Below, piece after piece: positions 21,953 to 31,885 of a stretch of 64,000 nt of DNA. Each line of letters begins with the position of its first letter. The stretch's first letter is position 1. The notes under the pieces are model-generated. The model made no database searches. It was not told the origin of the DNA and saw nothing but the letters and a program-made list of their open reading frames with translations. The stretch covers positions 7,072,001 to 7,136,000 of the forward strand of contig NZ_CP152413.1 in the NCBI RefSeq assembly GCF_038967635.1, written 5' to 3'. A program made the translations under genes and the position numbers. The DNA comes from Bradyrhizobium sp. B124 (GTDB lineage: Bacteria > Pseudomonadota > Alphaproteobacteria > Rhizobiales > Xanthobacteraceae).

Positions 21953-24736
21953 ATGACGATCGGGATTACCGGACCCGGCCGGAAGGTACCACGGCAAAGT
22001 GGCGTGGTCAGGCTGATCGTTGCGGCCGTCGTCATCACGATTTGCCTGATCCTGCTCTCGTTCGCGAGCGACTTCCTGGTCGATTGGCTTTGGTTCTCCT
22101 CGATCGGTTATCTCGAGGTTTTCCTGACGGCGATCGGCGCCAAGGCAATCGTCTTTTCCGCGGTCTTGACGGCGACCGCCGTCGTCCTCTGGCTGAACGG
22201 AGTGCTGGCGGCGCGGTTTGCCATGCAGCAGCCGCGACGGATTCCGGCTGCCCCGTGGAAGGTGGCCGGTGTTACGCCGCCGCCCGATCTGTCCGCAATG
22301 CTGCGCGATCGACTAACACGGCCGTGGTTTGTCGCGCTCGGTGCGGGTTTGCTCGGTGTGCTGGTTGCCGCAGGCGAAGCCGGCAACTGGGGCATCTTCC
22401 TGCAGTTTCTCTACCATGTGCCCTATGGCGCGGAGGATCCGCTCTACAACAGGGACATCGGCTTCTATCTCTTTGCACTACCCGCCTATCTCGCGATCAA
22501 GAACTGGATGCTGCTCGCAATCGTCCTGAGTGCGCTGTTTGCCGGAGCGATCTACTGGGCGCACGGCGACATCGAGTACGATGTTCACAACCGATCAATC
22601 TCGCCGACGGTCATCGCACATGGCTCGGCGCTGGTTGGCCTTCTGTTCGCGGTGAAGGCCTGGTCCTATGGGCTCGACCGCTATCTGCTGCTCTACGGCG
22701 ACAATGGTGTCGTGGTCGGGGCAAGCTACACCGATGTCCATCTGGGGCTGCCGGCGCTGTGGCTGATGATCGGGCTTTCGATTATCGCGGCGTTCATCGC
22801 ATGGGCCAATTTGCGCGCCCGCACCTACCGGCTTCTTGCCGCCGGGTTCATCCTCGTCGGCGCCGGCTCTGTCGTGCTGTCGAGCGTCGTCCCTTCGCTG
22901 TTCCGGCACTTCGTCGTCAAACCGACGGAGTTGCAGCTCGAGAAGCCGTACATTGAACGCAACATCGCGCTCACCAGGCAGGCCTACAATCTCGACCGGA
23001 TCGCAGCCAAGCCGTTTGCCGCCGAACAGCGGCTGACGTTCAAGACGCTGGAAGCGAACAAGGCCACCATCGACAATATCCGGCTCTGGGACTGGCTGCC
23101 GCTGTCGAATACCTACGCGCAACTGCAGGAGATCCGTACCTACTACAAATTCCACGATCTTGACGTCGATCGCTACTGGCTCGACGGCTCCTACCAGAGC
23201 GTGATGCTCTCGGCCCGCGAACTGCGGGCCTCCCTGCTGCCGGCAAACGCCCAGACCTGGGTCAATCGCCACGTGCTGTTTACGCACGGCAATGGTGCGG
23301 TGATGAGCCCGGTCACCCGCAAGAGCCCAGAAGGACTGCCGTTCTTCTATTTGCGCGATATTCCGCCGGTTGCGGACGGCGGTCCCAAGATCGAGGAACC
23401 GCGCATCTACTTCGGCGAAGAGAGCGACGACTACGTCATCGTCAAGGCCAGCATCCCGGAGTTCGATTATCCGAAGGGGAAAGACAACGTCTATGCGGCC
23501 TATGACGGCAGTGGCGGTGTTCCGATCGGAGCATTGGGATGGAGAACGCTGTTCGCCTACTACTTCAATGACGCGAATCTGGTCCTCTCAAGCTACATCA
23601 CGGCCGACAGCCGGATCATGATCCGGCGCAATATCACGGAACGCGTGCGCACGATCGCTCCATTCCTCAGGCTCGATCATGATCCCTATCTGGTCGTCAG
23701 CAACGGGCGGCTGTTCTGGATGCAGGACGCCTACACCACGAGCTCCTATTTCCCCTCCGCGCAGCCCGTGCCGGAGCTCGATCTCAACTACATCAGGAAT
23801 TCGGTGAAAATTGTTGTCGATGCCTATAACGGGACGGTTGATTTCTATCTGATCGACCCACGCGACCCCATTGCAGCGACCTACCAGCGTATCTTTCCGA
23901 GCCTGTTCAAGCCGTTCACGGCCATGCCGGCGGATTTGCAGAAGCACATTCGCTATCCGGAGGATCTGTTCCTGATTCAGGCGCGGCTCTATCAAACCTA
24001 TCACATGGAGCAGGCCGAAACTTTCTATAACCGAGAGGACTTCTGGCAGTTTCCGCGACAGCCGGGCGGCGATGGCACCTCGGTGATGACCCCCTATTAC
24101 ATCATCATGCGGCTGCCCGGCGAGCCGCAGGCCGAGTTCTTCCTCATGCTTCCCATGGTGCCGAGTCGTCGCGACAATATGATCGCGTGGCTCGCTGCGC
24201 GTTGCGACGCCCCCGACTACGGCAAACTGATCGTCTACGAATTCCCAAAGGACAAGCTTGTCTACGGGCCGTTTCAGATCGAGGCGCGGATCAACCAGAA
24301 CACCGAGATCTCGCAACAACTCACGCTGTGGAATCAGATGGGCTCGCGGGTGATACGCGGTGCGAACCTGCTGGTGATCCCGATCGAGAACTCGATCCTT
24401 TATGTCTCGCCGCTCTATATGCGCGCCGAGCTTGGACACCTGCCGGAGCTGAAACGCGTGATCGCAGCCTACGGTGAGCATGTCGTGATGAAGGAGACGC
24501 TCGCTGATGCCCTGGCCGCGTTGTTCGCAGAGCCCGGTGCGGTGCCGGCGGTTTCAAACGCAACGGACGCGGTGTCCCCTGCGGGCGGGGCGGCGAGCCC
24601 GGCGCAGCAGGCGCTCGATCGCTACAATCAGGCGGTGGAGCGATTGAAGGCCGGAGACTGGAAAGGTTTCGGCACGCAGTTCGATGCCCTGCGCGAGCCC
24701 CTGGAGGAAATGAACCGACGCTCCGTCGGTCACTGA
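21953..24736 (+). CDS. UPF0182 family membrane protein
   Basis: 927 residues, matching the ~900-residue UPF0182 (COG1615) family. About seven hydrophobic helices lie within residues 20-325 (for example the stretch around SFASDFLVDWLWFSSIGYLE, a typical family beginning with the Trp/Tyr-rich turn), followed by a large extracytoplasmic region with family blocks such as YIERNIALTRQAYNLD, QVPRQPGGDGT-like FPRQPGGDGTSVMTPYYIIM, and NTEISQQLTLWNQMGSRVIRG. The C-terminal ~60 residues are a variable tail ending in a basic/acidic helix. No function is known for the family; it is widespread in actinobacteria, cyanobacteria and some proteobacteria. It is monocistronic, 223 bp after tRNA-Glu. Confidence 0.92.
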   Translation: MTIGITGPGRKVPRQSGVVRLIVAAVVITICLILLSFASDFLVDWLWFSSIGYLEVFLTAIGAKAIVFSAVLTATAVVLWLNGVLAARFAMQQPRRIPAAPWKVAGVTPPPDLSAMLRDRLTRPWFVALGAGLLGVLVAAGEAGNWGIFLQFLYHVPYGAEDPLYNRDIGFYLFALPAYLAIKNWMLLAIVLSALFAGAIYWAHGDIEYDVHNRSISPTVIAHGSALVGLLFAVKAWSYGLDRYLLLYGDNGVVVGASYTDVHLGLPALWLMIGLSIIAAFIAWANLRARTYRLLAAGFILVGAGSVVLSSVVPSLFRHFVVKPTELQLEKPYIERNIALTRQAYNLDRIAAKPFAAEQRLTFKTLEANKATIDNIRLWDWLPLSNTYAQLQEIRTYYKFHDLDVDRYWLDGSYQSVMLSARELRASLLPANAQTWVNRHVLFTHGNGAVMSPVTRKSPEGLPFFYLRDIPPVADGGPKIEEPRIYFGEESDDYVIVKASIPEFDYPKGKDNVYAAYDGSGGVPIGALGWRTLFAYYFNDANLVLSSYITADSRIMIRRNITERVRTIAPFLRLDHDPYLVVSNGRLFWMQDAYTTSSYFPSAQPVPELDLNYIRNSVKIVVDAYNGTVDFYLIDPRDPIAATYQRIFPSLFKPFTAMPADLQKHIRYPEDLFLIQARLYQTYHMEQAETFYNREDFWQFPRQPGGDGTSVMTPYYIIMRLPGEPQAEFFLMLPMVPSRRDNMIAWLAARCDAPDYGKLIVYEFPKDKLVYGPFQIEARINQNTEISQQLTLWNQMGSRVIRGANLLVIPIENSILYVSPLYMRAELGHLPELKRVIAAYGEHVVMKETLADALAALFAEPGAVPAVSNATDAVSPAGGAASPAQQALDRYNQAVERLKAGDWKGFGTQFDALREPLEEMNRRSVGH

Positions 24737-24873
24737 TGGCCGAGGGGAATTGAAAGCGCGGACGCGCGCCTCAATCGTATTGCTAAAGGTTGCATTGCAA
24801 TTTCGATCGCACAGGGGCTCGCTGTTCTGTTCCGGGTGGCGCGCCACTTCCGCTTCGCGTGCGATACCGCCGA

Positions 24874-25227
24874 TCAATCGTCGCAATTGCTGGTGCCTCC
24901 CGTGGCGTTCCGGATCCTTGCCACAACCTCCGGCCGGTTGCTCTCGAGCCAGGCCACGGCGTCGGGTCCATCGACAACGCACGCGAAGGTTTCCCAGGTT
25001 GGGTCCTCCAGGGATTCCGGTTGCAGTCGCTTCGCCGCATACTCAACGAGGTCGTGCAAGCGTTCATAGCCTCGTCGGCGCTCAAGGGAATCTGCAATCG
25101 CGGTGCTGGCCCATCCTCGCTGGGCCAAATCGATGATGCTCGGAGCGTCAGCCTCGCTGAACCAGGGTGTGGCATCGAACTCGATGCAGCGGACATTATC
25201 GGCGGTATGGCAAGTCGCGTGGATCAT
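24874..25227 (-). CDS. Conserved hypothetical protein (117 residues)
   Basis: The start at 25227 is supported by a perfect GGAGGA six bases upstream; the open frame extends 24 codons further but without a site. The protein is acidic and soluble, with FDATPWFSEADAPSIIDLAQ, then RGYERLHDLVEYAAKRL and DGPDAVAWLESNRPEVVARI. It has no cofactor motif, signal or membrane segment. I believe similar proteins occur in other Bradyrhizobium genomes but cannot name a family. It lies 75 bp downstream of the NAD-glutamate dehydrogenase gene on the same strand, so it could be the last gene of that transcript. Confidence 0.7.
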   Translation of the reverse strand: MIHATCHTADNVRCIEFDATPWFSEADAPSIIDLAQRGWASTAIADSLERRRGYERLHDLVEYAAKRLQPESLEDPTWETFACVVDGPDAVAWLESNRPEVVARIRNATGGTSNCDD

Positions 25228-25302
25228 TGGATTCCTCCGTTCGCCGGCTAACAACCTGCGCCAGCATTGCTCCTGGAGTTTCACATCGCCGCCTCGCACG
25301 CC

Positions 25303-28300
25303 TCAGGCTTTGACCAGGTCCCCCAGCAGGTTCGCCGCCACCGTCAGCTTGGCGAGCGTCAGGCCGCTGGCCGCGATCTCCTCGACCGAGCGGCGGATGC
25401 GCGTCGCTTCGGGGTGGGCCGCGAGCCAGGTCTCGACAGCGTGCTGGCCGGACTGCCCGGTCGCCAGCATGTCCGCGGCCAATCTTCTCTCGGCGCCAGC
25501 GATCTGCTCAACGGCGCGATCAATCGCCATACGTTCGAAATAATCGTTTGCCGGCACGCTGCGCGCGGCGGCGACGATGCGGTCGAGGCGGAAATTCGCT
25601 TCGGCGGCGAAGAAGGTCGCGGCGGCGTCGCCGATGGGGCGGGCGGTGCGCTCGGCAACCGTCACGATATCGGGTGCCGGGACCAGAGCATCGAGATCGG
25701 CGAGTTCGCCGGCGAGGCCGGCCGGGACACCGGCATCGGTCAGGTCCTGTCGACGCTTGGCACGTGCGGCCTGCAAGTCCGGCGGCAGCGCGGTGTCGAG
25801 CCCGGCGACGACCTGGCGGATAGCCGGGCCGAAGCGCGCGACGACGGCCTCCAGCCCGTCCTTGAAATCGACATTGCGCACGTACCAGACCATGCGGGAG
25901 AGCAGGAGGTCCTGGACAGAAGCGTAGAGGGACAGCTGCACCCGCCCGTCGATGCAGGTATCGAGTGCATCGATCGCGTCACTGAGCCACTTGAGCCCGT
26001 AGCATTCATCGACCGCCACATAGGCCATGACGATGGTCGGGATATCGGCGTCCGTCTCGTCGATCAGCCGCACGACACAGGCCGGGCCGCCGCGGTTGAT
26101 CACCGCATTGGCGAGGCTGGTCGCGATGATCTCCCGCCGCAGGCGATGGGATTCGATCGCTCTCGGGTATTTGTCCTGAACCTCCCGGGGAAAATACCGA
26201 GATAGTTCCCGGGCAAGATAGGGATCATCCGGCACGCTGGTGACGAGCAGGTCATCGTAAAGCGTCAGCTTGGCGTAGGCGAGCAGCACGGCAAGCTCGG
26301 GCCGTGCGAGGGACTGGCCGCGCCGTGTGCGCTCGGTGAGCGCTGCGTCGTCGGGCAGGAACTCCACCGTGCGGCTGAGCAAATCGCGCTGCTCGAGCGA
26401 CTGCATCAGGCGCGTGAGGAAGCCGGTCTCGGCCACGCCCTTGCGTTCGGCGAGCGAGAGCGCCAGCGACTGCAGATAGTTGTTGCGTAGCACCAGCGTG
26501 CCGACCTCGTCGGTCATCGCGGCCAGCAGGCTGTTGCGGTCAGCGGGGCTGAGCCGTCCCTCGCGCTCGAGCCGCGCCAGCGCGATCTTGATATTGACCT
26601 CGACGTCGGACGTGTTCACGCCGGCCGAGTTGTCGATGGCGTCGGTGTTGAGCTTGACGCCCTTCTGCGCCGCCTCGATGCGGCCGCGTTGGGTGACGCC
26701 GAGATTGGCGCCTTCGCCGATCACCCGGGCCCGCACGTCGCTGCCCGTGATGCGGATTGGATCGTTGGCGCGGTCGCCGGCCTGATCGTCGCTTTCCGCG
26801 GCGGAGCGGACATAGGTGCCGATGCCGCCAAACCACAGCAGATCCGCGCGCGCCTTCAGGATTGCCGTCATCACCTCGAAAGGCGTCGCTTGCGGCTTGT
26901 CGAGATCGAGCAGGGCGCGTACCTCCGGAGCGAGCGGGATCGCCTTGAGCTGGCGCGAGAACACGCCGCCGCCCGCCGAGATCAGCGACTTGTTGTAGTC
27001 CTGCCAGCTCGATCGCGGCAGGTCGAACAGACGCTTGCGCTCGGCGAGGCTGATCGCAGGATCAGGCGAGGGATCGATGAAGATGTCGCGGTGATCGAAA
27101 GCCGCCACAAGCTTTGTCGCTGGCGACAGCAGCATGCCATTGCCGAAAACGTCGCCGGACATGTCACCCACGCCGACCGCGGTGAACGGCATGGTCTGAA
27201 TGTCGGTGCCGAGCTCGCGGAAGTGGCGCTTGACCGCTTCCCAGGCGCCGCGCGCCGTGATCCCCATCTTCTTGTGGTCGTAGCCCTGGCTGCCGCCGGA
27301 AGCGAAGGCATCGCCGAGCCAATGGTTTTTCTCGGCCGAGATCGCGTTGGCGATGTCGGAGAAGGTGGCGGTGCCCTTGTCGGCGGCGACAACGAGGTAG
27401 GGGTCGTCGCCGTCATGGCGCACGGTGGATTCGGGCGGCACGACGATGTCGCCGTCGAGATTGTCGGTGAGCTCCAGCAGCGAGCGAACGAAGATGCGAT
27501 AGGCTTCGGTGCCTTCCGCGAGCCAGGCGTCACGATTGGAAGGTGGCGGCAGGCGCTTGGGCACGAAGCCACCTTTGGCGCCGACCGGCACGATCACGGC
27601 GTTCTTGACCTGCTGCGCTTTCACGAGGCCGAGGATCTCGGTGCGAAAATCCTGCGGCCGGTCGGACCAGCGCAAGCCACCGCGCGCAACCTTGCCGAAG
27701 CGCAGGTGAATACCTTCGACACGAGGTGAATAGACGAAGATCTCGTAGAGAGGTCGTGGAGCCGGCAGGTCGTCGATCCGGCGCGCGTCGAACTTGAAGG
27801 AGATCACGGGACGCGGATGTCCATCCTCGCCGATCTGCCACAGATTGGTGCGAATCGTCGCCTGCACCAGGTTGGTGAAACGGCGCAGGATGCGGTCTTC
27901 GTCCAGCGAGGCGACGGATTTGAGTTGCTCCTCGACCTCGGCAAGCAGGGCCGTCTCGCGTGCCGAGCGCTCGGCTTCCGTGGAGGCGAGGCGCGGATCG
28001 AGGCGGGTCTGGAACAGCGCGACGAGGCTGGCCGTGATCGCGGCGTTCTTGCGCAAGGTCTCCCACATATAATCCTGGGTGAACGGCGCGCGGATCTGGT
28101 GCAGGTAGCGGGACAGTGCCCGGATGGTCGAGACTTCCCGCCAGCCCAGGGCGGTGCGCAGGATCAGGCCGTTGTATCCATCGGATTCGGCGTGATCGCG
28201 GACCACGGCCATGATCGAGGCTTCAAGGCGATGGCTGAATTCGGGGCTGATCGTGATCGGCTGGCCGTCGCTGGTCTCGATGGTCATCTCGTGGAGCCAA

Positions 28301-30123
28301 ACCGGCGGAGGCGTCGGCGTGGCGCGCGGCGCGATCTGATAGGTGCGTTCGTTGACCACGTGCAGGCCGTGATTTTCGATCACGGGCACGCGGTAGGACA
28401 GCGACAGGGGCGCGCCGTGCGAAAACACCCTCAGTCCGAAGCGCTTGGGATCGGCCTCGCCTTCGTCACGGTAAACCGAAATCGCCACGGGGCGGGTTGG
28501 CGTAAGCTTTTCGATGGTGGCGATGTCGGTGATCGCCCGTTCCGCGCTGAACACCTCGGTATAGCCGCCGCTAAACGCCTGGGCATATCGGTTGGTGAGC
28601 ATGCGTGCCCGCATGCCGTCGGTGGAGGCAGTGAGCGCGGCCTTCAGCTTGTCGGCCCAGGTCGCGGCAATGGCGCTGATCCCGGCTTCGAGCGTGGTGC
28701 GTTCGACGACGGGAGTTTTGCCGTCATAGCGTCCGATGATGTAGTGGACGCGCACAAGCGCCCCTTCAGGGAAGGAAACGTAGGAGGCCGACAGCGTTCC
28801 CTTGTAGACCTGCGACAGGAAGGCCCCGACGCGGGTGCGGACGCTCGTGTCGTATTTCTCGCGCGGAATGAAGGTGAGGATGGAGACGAAGCGATCGAAC
28901 TTGTCCACCCGCGCCAGTGCGCGGACGCGCGGACGCTCGTAGAGGATCAGGATCTCCATGACGAAATTGTAGAGCGTGTCGACGTCGACCTGGAATAGTT
29001 CGTCACGCGGATATTCTTCGAGAATATGCATGAGGGCCTTGCCCGAATGGCCGTTCGGGTCGAAGCCGGCGCGTTGCAGCGCGCGCGTCACCTTGTGGCG
29101 GACATAAGGGATCTGGCGTGCGGAGCGGGTATAGGCGCCCGAGGTGAACAGGCCGACGACCCGCAATTCGCCCTCCAGCCGGCCGTCGGGCGTATAGAGC
29201 TTGATGCCGACATAATCCATGCGAATGCGACGATGAACGCGGCTGGAGACGTTGGCCTTGATGACGATGAGCAGGGTGGGGTCGTGCATGAACTCGCGTA
29301 TTTCCGACGTCATCACCACCATTTCGCTTCCGCGGCGCAGCACCTTCGCATCCGGATCGCGGAGGACGCCGAGGCCTTTGCCGGTCGTGATGTCGTCGGA
29401 TGCATCGCTGTCGGGCGAGAAGCGATATTCGCGCACGCCGAGGAAGGTGAAATTGTCCGCGCACAGCCATTGCAGGAACTGGTTGGCCTCGGCGACCTCG
29501 TCGATCGGCAGCGGCGGCGGATTGGAAGAAAAGGTCTTGATCGCGTCCTCGACCCGGTCGCGCATGGCACGCCAGTCGGTGACGCAGGCGCGGACGTCGT
29601 TCAACGTCCTGGTGAGGCCGTCGATCAGCTTCTGGCGATCGGCATCGGCGTCCAGGCGGGTGATGTGGAGGTGAATCAGGCTTTCCCGCGTGCCGTTTAC
29701 TCCCTCCGGCAGCGCTTCGCCGTGGAAGCGCAGGAGCTTGCCTTGGCTGTCGCGCTCCACCGCGAGGATCGGGTGAGCGACGAGGGTGACTTCGATGCCT
29801 TGCTCGGCCAGCTCCGCCGTCGTGGAATCGAACAGGAAGGGCATGTTGTCGTTGAGAATCTCGAGCACGGAAATCTCGCGCCCGTCCGGCATCATCGGAT
29901 TGACGACACGGATATCGGCGCTGCCGGCCGTACGCTGCTGCACGTGCTCCCAGGCTTGTTCCGCCAGGAAGGCCAGCGACTGGGCATCGTGATTGGCGAG
30001 GTCCTCGACATTGGTGTAGCCGAACAGAAGTTCGGCAAAGCTCCGGGGCGCCTTGCCCGGCTGCACGCTTCCCGCTGCATCGCGGATCAGGATCGAACGG
30101 GCCTTGTCGTCACGCCAAGCCAT
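25303..30123 (-). CDS. NAD-specific glutamate dehydrogenase, ~180-kDa class
   Basis: This enzyme oxidises glutamate to 2-oxoglutarate and ammonia with NAD, mainly for glutamate catabolism. About 1606 residues, the size of the large bacterial class (L_GDH180). The N-terminal ~700 residues are the ACT-like regulatory segments. The catalytic part includes ARGGLRWSDRPQDFRTEILG, VKNAVIVPVGAKGGFVPKRL with the substrate Lys residues, then GVGDMSGDVFGNGMLL (dinucleotide region) and WFGGIGTYV. The start is placed at the third ATG, whose ribosome site is the GGAGGA lying inside the longer frame; beginning four codons earlier would be possible. The gene is single or followed by the small gene at 24874. 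Large-class enzymes are typically allosterically regulated, but nothing here shows how. Confidence 0.95.
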   Translation of the reverse strand: MAWRDDKARSILIRDAAGSVQPGKAPRSFAELLFGYTNVEDLANHDAQSLAFLAEQAWEHVQQRTAGSADIRVVNPMMPDGREISVLEILNDNMPFLFDSTTAELAEQGIEVTLVAHPILAVERDSQGKLLRFHGEALPEGVNGTRESLIHLHITRLDADADRQKLIDGLTRTLNDVRACVTDWRAMRDRVEDAIKTFSSNPPPLPIDEVAEANQFLQWLCADNFTFLGVREYRFSPDSDASDDITTGKGLGVLRDPDAKVLRRGSEMVVMTSEIREFMHDPTLLIVIKANVSSRVHRRIRMDYVGIKLYTPDGRLEGELRVVGLFTSGAYTRSARQIPYVRHKVTRALQRAGFDPNGHSGKALMHILEEYPRDELFQVDVDTLYNFVMEILILYERPRVRALARVDKFDRFVSILTFIPREKYDTSVRTRVGAFLSQVYKGTLSASYVSFPEGALVRVHYIIGRYDGKTPVVERTTLEAGISAIAATWADKLKAALTASTDGMRARMLTNRYAQAFSGGYTEVFSAERAITDIATIEKLTPTRPVAISVYRDEGEADPKRFGLRVFSHGAPLSLSYRVPVIENHGLHVVNERTYQIAPRATPTPPPVWLHEMTIETSDGQPITISPEFSHRLEASIMAVVRDHAESDGYNGLILRTALGWREVSTIRALSRYLHQIRAPFTQDYMWETLRKNAAITASLVALFQTRLDPRLASTEAERSARETALLAEVEEQLKSVASLDEDRILRRFTNLVQATIRTNLWQIGEDGHPRPVISFKFDARRIDDLPAPRPLYEIFVYSPRVEGIHLRFGKVARGGLRWSDRPQDFRTEILGLVKAQQVKNAVIVPVGAKGGFVPKRLPPPSNRDAWLAEGTEAYRIFVRSLLELTDNLDGDIVVPPESTVRHDGDDPYLVVAADKGTATFSDIANAISAEKNHWLGDAFASGGSQGYDHKKMGITARGAWEAVKRHFRELGTDIQTMPFTAVGVGDMSGDVFGNGMLLSPATKLVAAFDHRDIFIDPSPDPAISLAERKRLFDLPRSSWQDYNKSLISAGGGVFSRQLKAIPLAPEVRALLDLDKPQATPFEVMTAILKARADLLWFGGIGTYVRSAAESDDQAGDRANDPIRITGSDVRARVIGEGANLGVTQRGRIEAAQKGVKLNTDAIDNSAGVNTSDVEVNIKIALARLEREGRLSPADRNSLLAAMTDEVGTLVLRNNYLQSLALSLAERKGVAETGFLTRLMQSLEQRDLLSRTVEFLPDDAALTERTRRGQSLARPELAVLLAYAKLTLYDDLLVTSVPDDPYLARELSRYFPREVQDKYPRAIESHRLRREIIATSLANAVINRGGPACVVRLIDETDADIPTIVMAYVAVDECYGLKWLSDAIDALDTCIDGRVQLSLYASVQDLLLSRMVWYVRNVDFKDGLEAVVARFGPAIRQVVAGLDTALPPDLQAARAKRRQDLTDAGVPAGLAGELADLDALVPAPDIVTVAERTARPIGDAAATFFAAEANFRLDRIVAAARSVPANDYFERMAIDRAVEQIAGAERRLAADMLATGQSGQHAVETWLAAHPEATRIRRSVEEIAASGLTLAKLTVAANLLGDLVKA

Positions 30124-30495
30124 CATGTCCTCCATTTGCCGCGCCGTCCGATCGCAGCCGCGATCATCAGCTTGATTCTGGAGTGCATCGCTTCGAGCGC
30201 CACAGCCTTGACCGCGATCGAGCGCGTCCGCGAAATCCCCGGTCTCAAAGTTGCGACAACTCCCGTCGACAATACTCCGATCCCAAAGCTATCCAAGGCG
30301 CATGCTGTCGGGAGAAGTATTGAGATGCCCTGCTGCAGCGCGTGAGGCCGAAGCCGGCGCTGGCGGCCGACGGATCATGGGGTCAGACAAAATCACAAGC
30401 AATTTCAATTGTATATGAGTTCGCAATTGTATTCCGGGGTAGAGCGCCAGCCCACCCCGGACATGCTGCAGGGTCGCATCGAGGTCAGCGCGTGC
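30124..30495. other. Intergenic region, 372 bp, no gene seen
   Basis: It holds the promoter of the glutamate dehydrogenase gene (minus). The part 30380-30440 is AT-rich (CAATTTCAATTGTATATGAG) compared with its surroundings and contains CAATTGTAT twice; no gene is seen. Confidence 0.5.
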
Positions 30496-31791
30496 TTACG
30501 CTGCGACCAGGACTGGTTGCGCCGGCCGCCGGGTGATCGTCAGTGACAGCACGGCCGCGACGATGCCGGTTAAGCCTGCGATCATGAAGGCCTGCAGATA
30601 ATCGCCCTGGGCCGAGCGCATGAAGCCTGCAAAGAACGCGGCGCAGGCGGCGCCGAGCTGATGGCCTGCGACCACCCAGCCGAACACCAGCGGTGCGTTC
30701 TTGTCGCCGAACGCCTCGTTGGCGATGCGCACGGTCGGCGGCACGGTCGCGATCCAGTCGAGACCATAGAACACCGCGAACACCGACAGGCTCACCAGCG
30801 AGAAATCCGAGTAGGGCAAATAGATCAGCGACAGGCCGCGCAGCCCGTAATACAGGAACAGCAGCTTGCGCGGATCGAAACGGTCGGTGAGCCAGCCCGA
30901 CAGCGTGGTGCCGAACAGGTCGAAGAATCCCATCAATGCCAGCAGGCTCGCCGCCTGCACCTCGACGATGCCATGGTCGCCGCAGAACGCGATCAGATGG
31001 GTGCCGACCAGGCCATTGGTGGTGAAGCCGCAGATGAAGAAGGTCGCGAACAGGAACCAGAACGCCCGCGTCTTCGCGGCGCGCGCGAGGTTGCTGATGG
31101 CGGCGACGAACGGGTTGCCTTGCGCCGGCGGCGCCGCGTGATCGTCGTGCGGGCTGCCGAACGAGCGCAGGCCGACCGAGGCGGGCCGCTCGGGCACCAG
31201 GAAGTACACCAGCGGGATCAGCGCCGCGCAGCACGCGGCCACCGTCAGCACCACCGGCTGCCAGCCGCCCCATTCCACCAGCGCCGCGAGGCCCGGCATG
31301 AAGATGAGCGTGCCGGTCGCGGTGCTGGCCGTCAGCAGCCCCATGACAAGGCCGCGATTGGTGGTGAACCAGCGATTGACGATGGTGGCGCCGAGCACGT
31401 TGGCGACCGCGCCCGAGCCGATGCCGGAGAGCAGTCCCCAGCTCATGAACAATTGCCACGGCGCGGTCATGAAGTAGCTGGCGCCGGTCGAGGCCGACAT
31501 CAGCACCAGCGCGCCCAGCACCGTGCGGCGGATGCCGAAGCGCTGCATCACGGCCGCGGCGAACGGGCCGGCGAGGCCGTAGAGGAAGATGCCGACCGCG
31601 GCGGATGAGGAGATCACGCCGACGTCCCAGCCGAACGCCTTTTGCAGGGGCAGCATCAGCACGCCCGGCGTTGAACGCAGGCCGGCTGACGCGAGCAGCG
31701 CGAGAAAGATCACGGCGACGACGACGAAGGCGTAGTTCTGGCCGAATGGCCGTCTCGACACGGGGGCGGGTTGAATGGAGGCATTGGGCAT
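30496..31791 (-). CDS. MFS transporter under TetR control
   Basis: 431 residues with twelve hydrophobic segments of the major facilitator fold. Loop 2-3 reads MQRFGIRRTVLG, and NRWFTTNRGLVMGLLTASTATGT in helices 4-5 is a pattern of the oxalate/formate-antiporter and monocarboxylate-type branch. The central loop is at about residues 205-225 and loop 8-9 has GWLTDRFDPRKLLF. It should move a small organic anion or act as an exporter; the substrate is unknown. The gene is divergent from a TetR gene, and the palindromic operator at 31792-31844 touches its start codon, so repression by TetR is expected. A strong ribosome site is not visible, since the operator occupies that place; the transcript may be leaderless or nearly so. 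Confidence 0.88.
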   Translation of the reverse strand: MPNASIQPAPVSRRPFGQNYAFVVVAVIFLALLASAGLRSTPGVLMLPLQKAFGWDVGVISSSAAVGIFLYGLAGPFAAAVMQRFGIRRTVLGALVLMSASTGASYFMTAPWQLFMSWGLLSGIGSGAVANVLGATIVNRWFTTNRGLVMGLLTASTATGTLIFMPGLAALVEWGGWQPVVLTVAACCAALIPLVYFLVPERPASVGLRSFGSPHDDHAAPPAQGNPFVAAISNLARAAKTRAFWFLFATFFICGFTTNGLVGTHLIAFCGDHGIVEVQAASLLALMGFFDLFGTTLSGWLTDRFDPRKLLFLYYGLRGLSLIYLPYSDFSLVSLSVFAVFYGLDWIATVPPTVRIANEAFGDKNAPLVFGWVVAGHQLGAACAAFFAGFMRSAQGDYLQAFMIAGLTGIVAAVLSLTITRRPAQPVLVAA

Positions 31792-31844
31792 GTTACTTAC
31801 CGGTACGTATTGCGATGCGGTGTGTATACGTACCGGTCAGTAAC
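31792..31844. promoter_or_regulatory. TetR operator between the divergent MFS and TetR genes
   Basis: GTTACTTACCGGTACGTA (31792-31809) is mirrored by TACGTACCGGTCAGTAAC (31827-31844), inverted repeats with a 17-bp spacer and a single unmatched base in each arm. Each arm also contains the smaller palindromes TACCGGTA/TACGTA. The block adjoins the MFS start codon and lies 41 bp before the TetR start, so one bound repressor pair would cover both promoters. Confidence 0.88.
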
Positions 31845-31885
31845 ATTGTCAAGCGTGCCGTGTGTAAAATCGGGAGGGAGCCGTC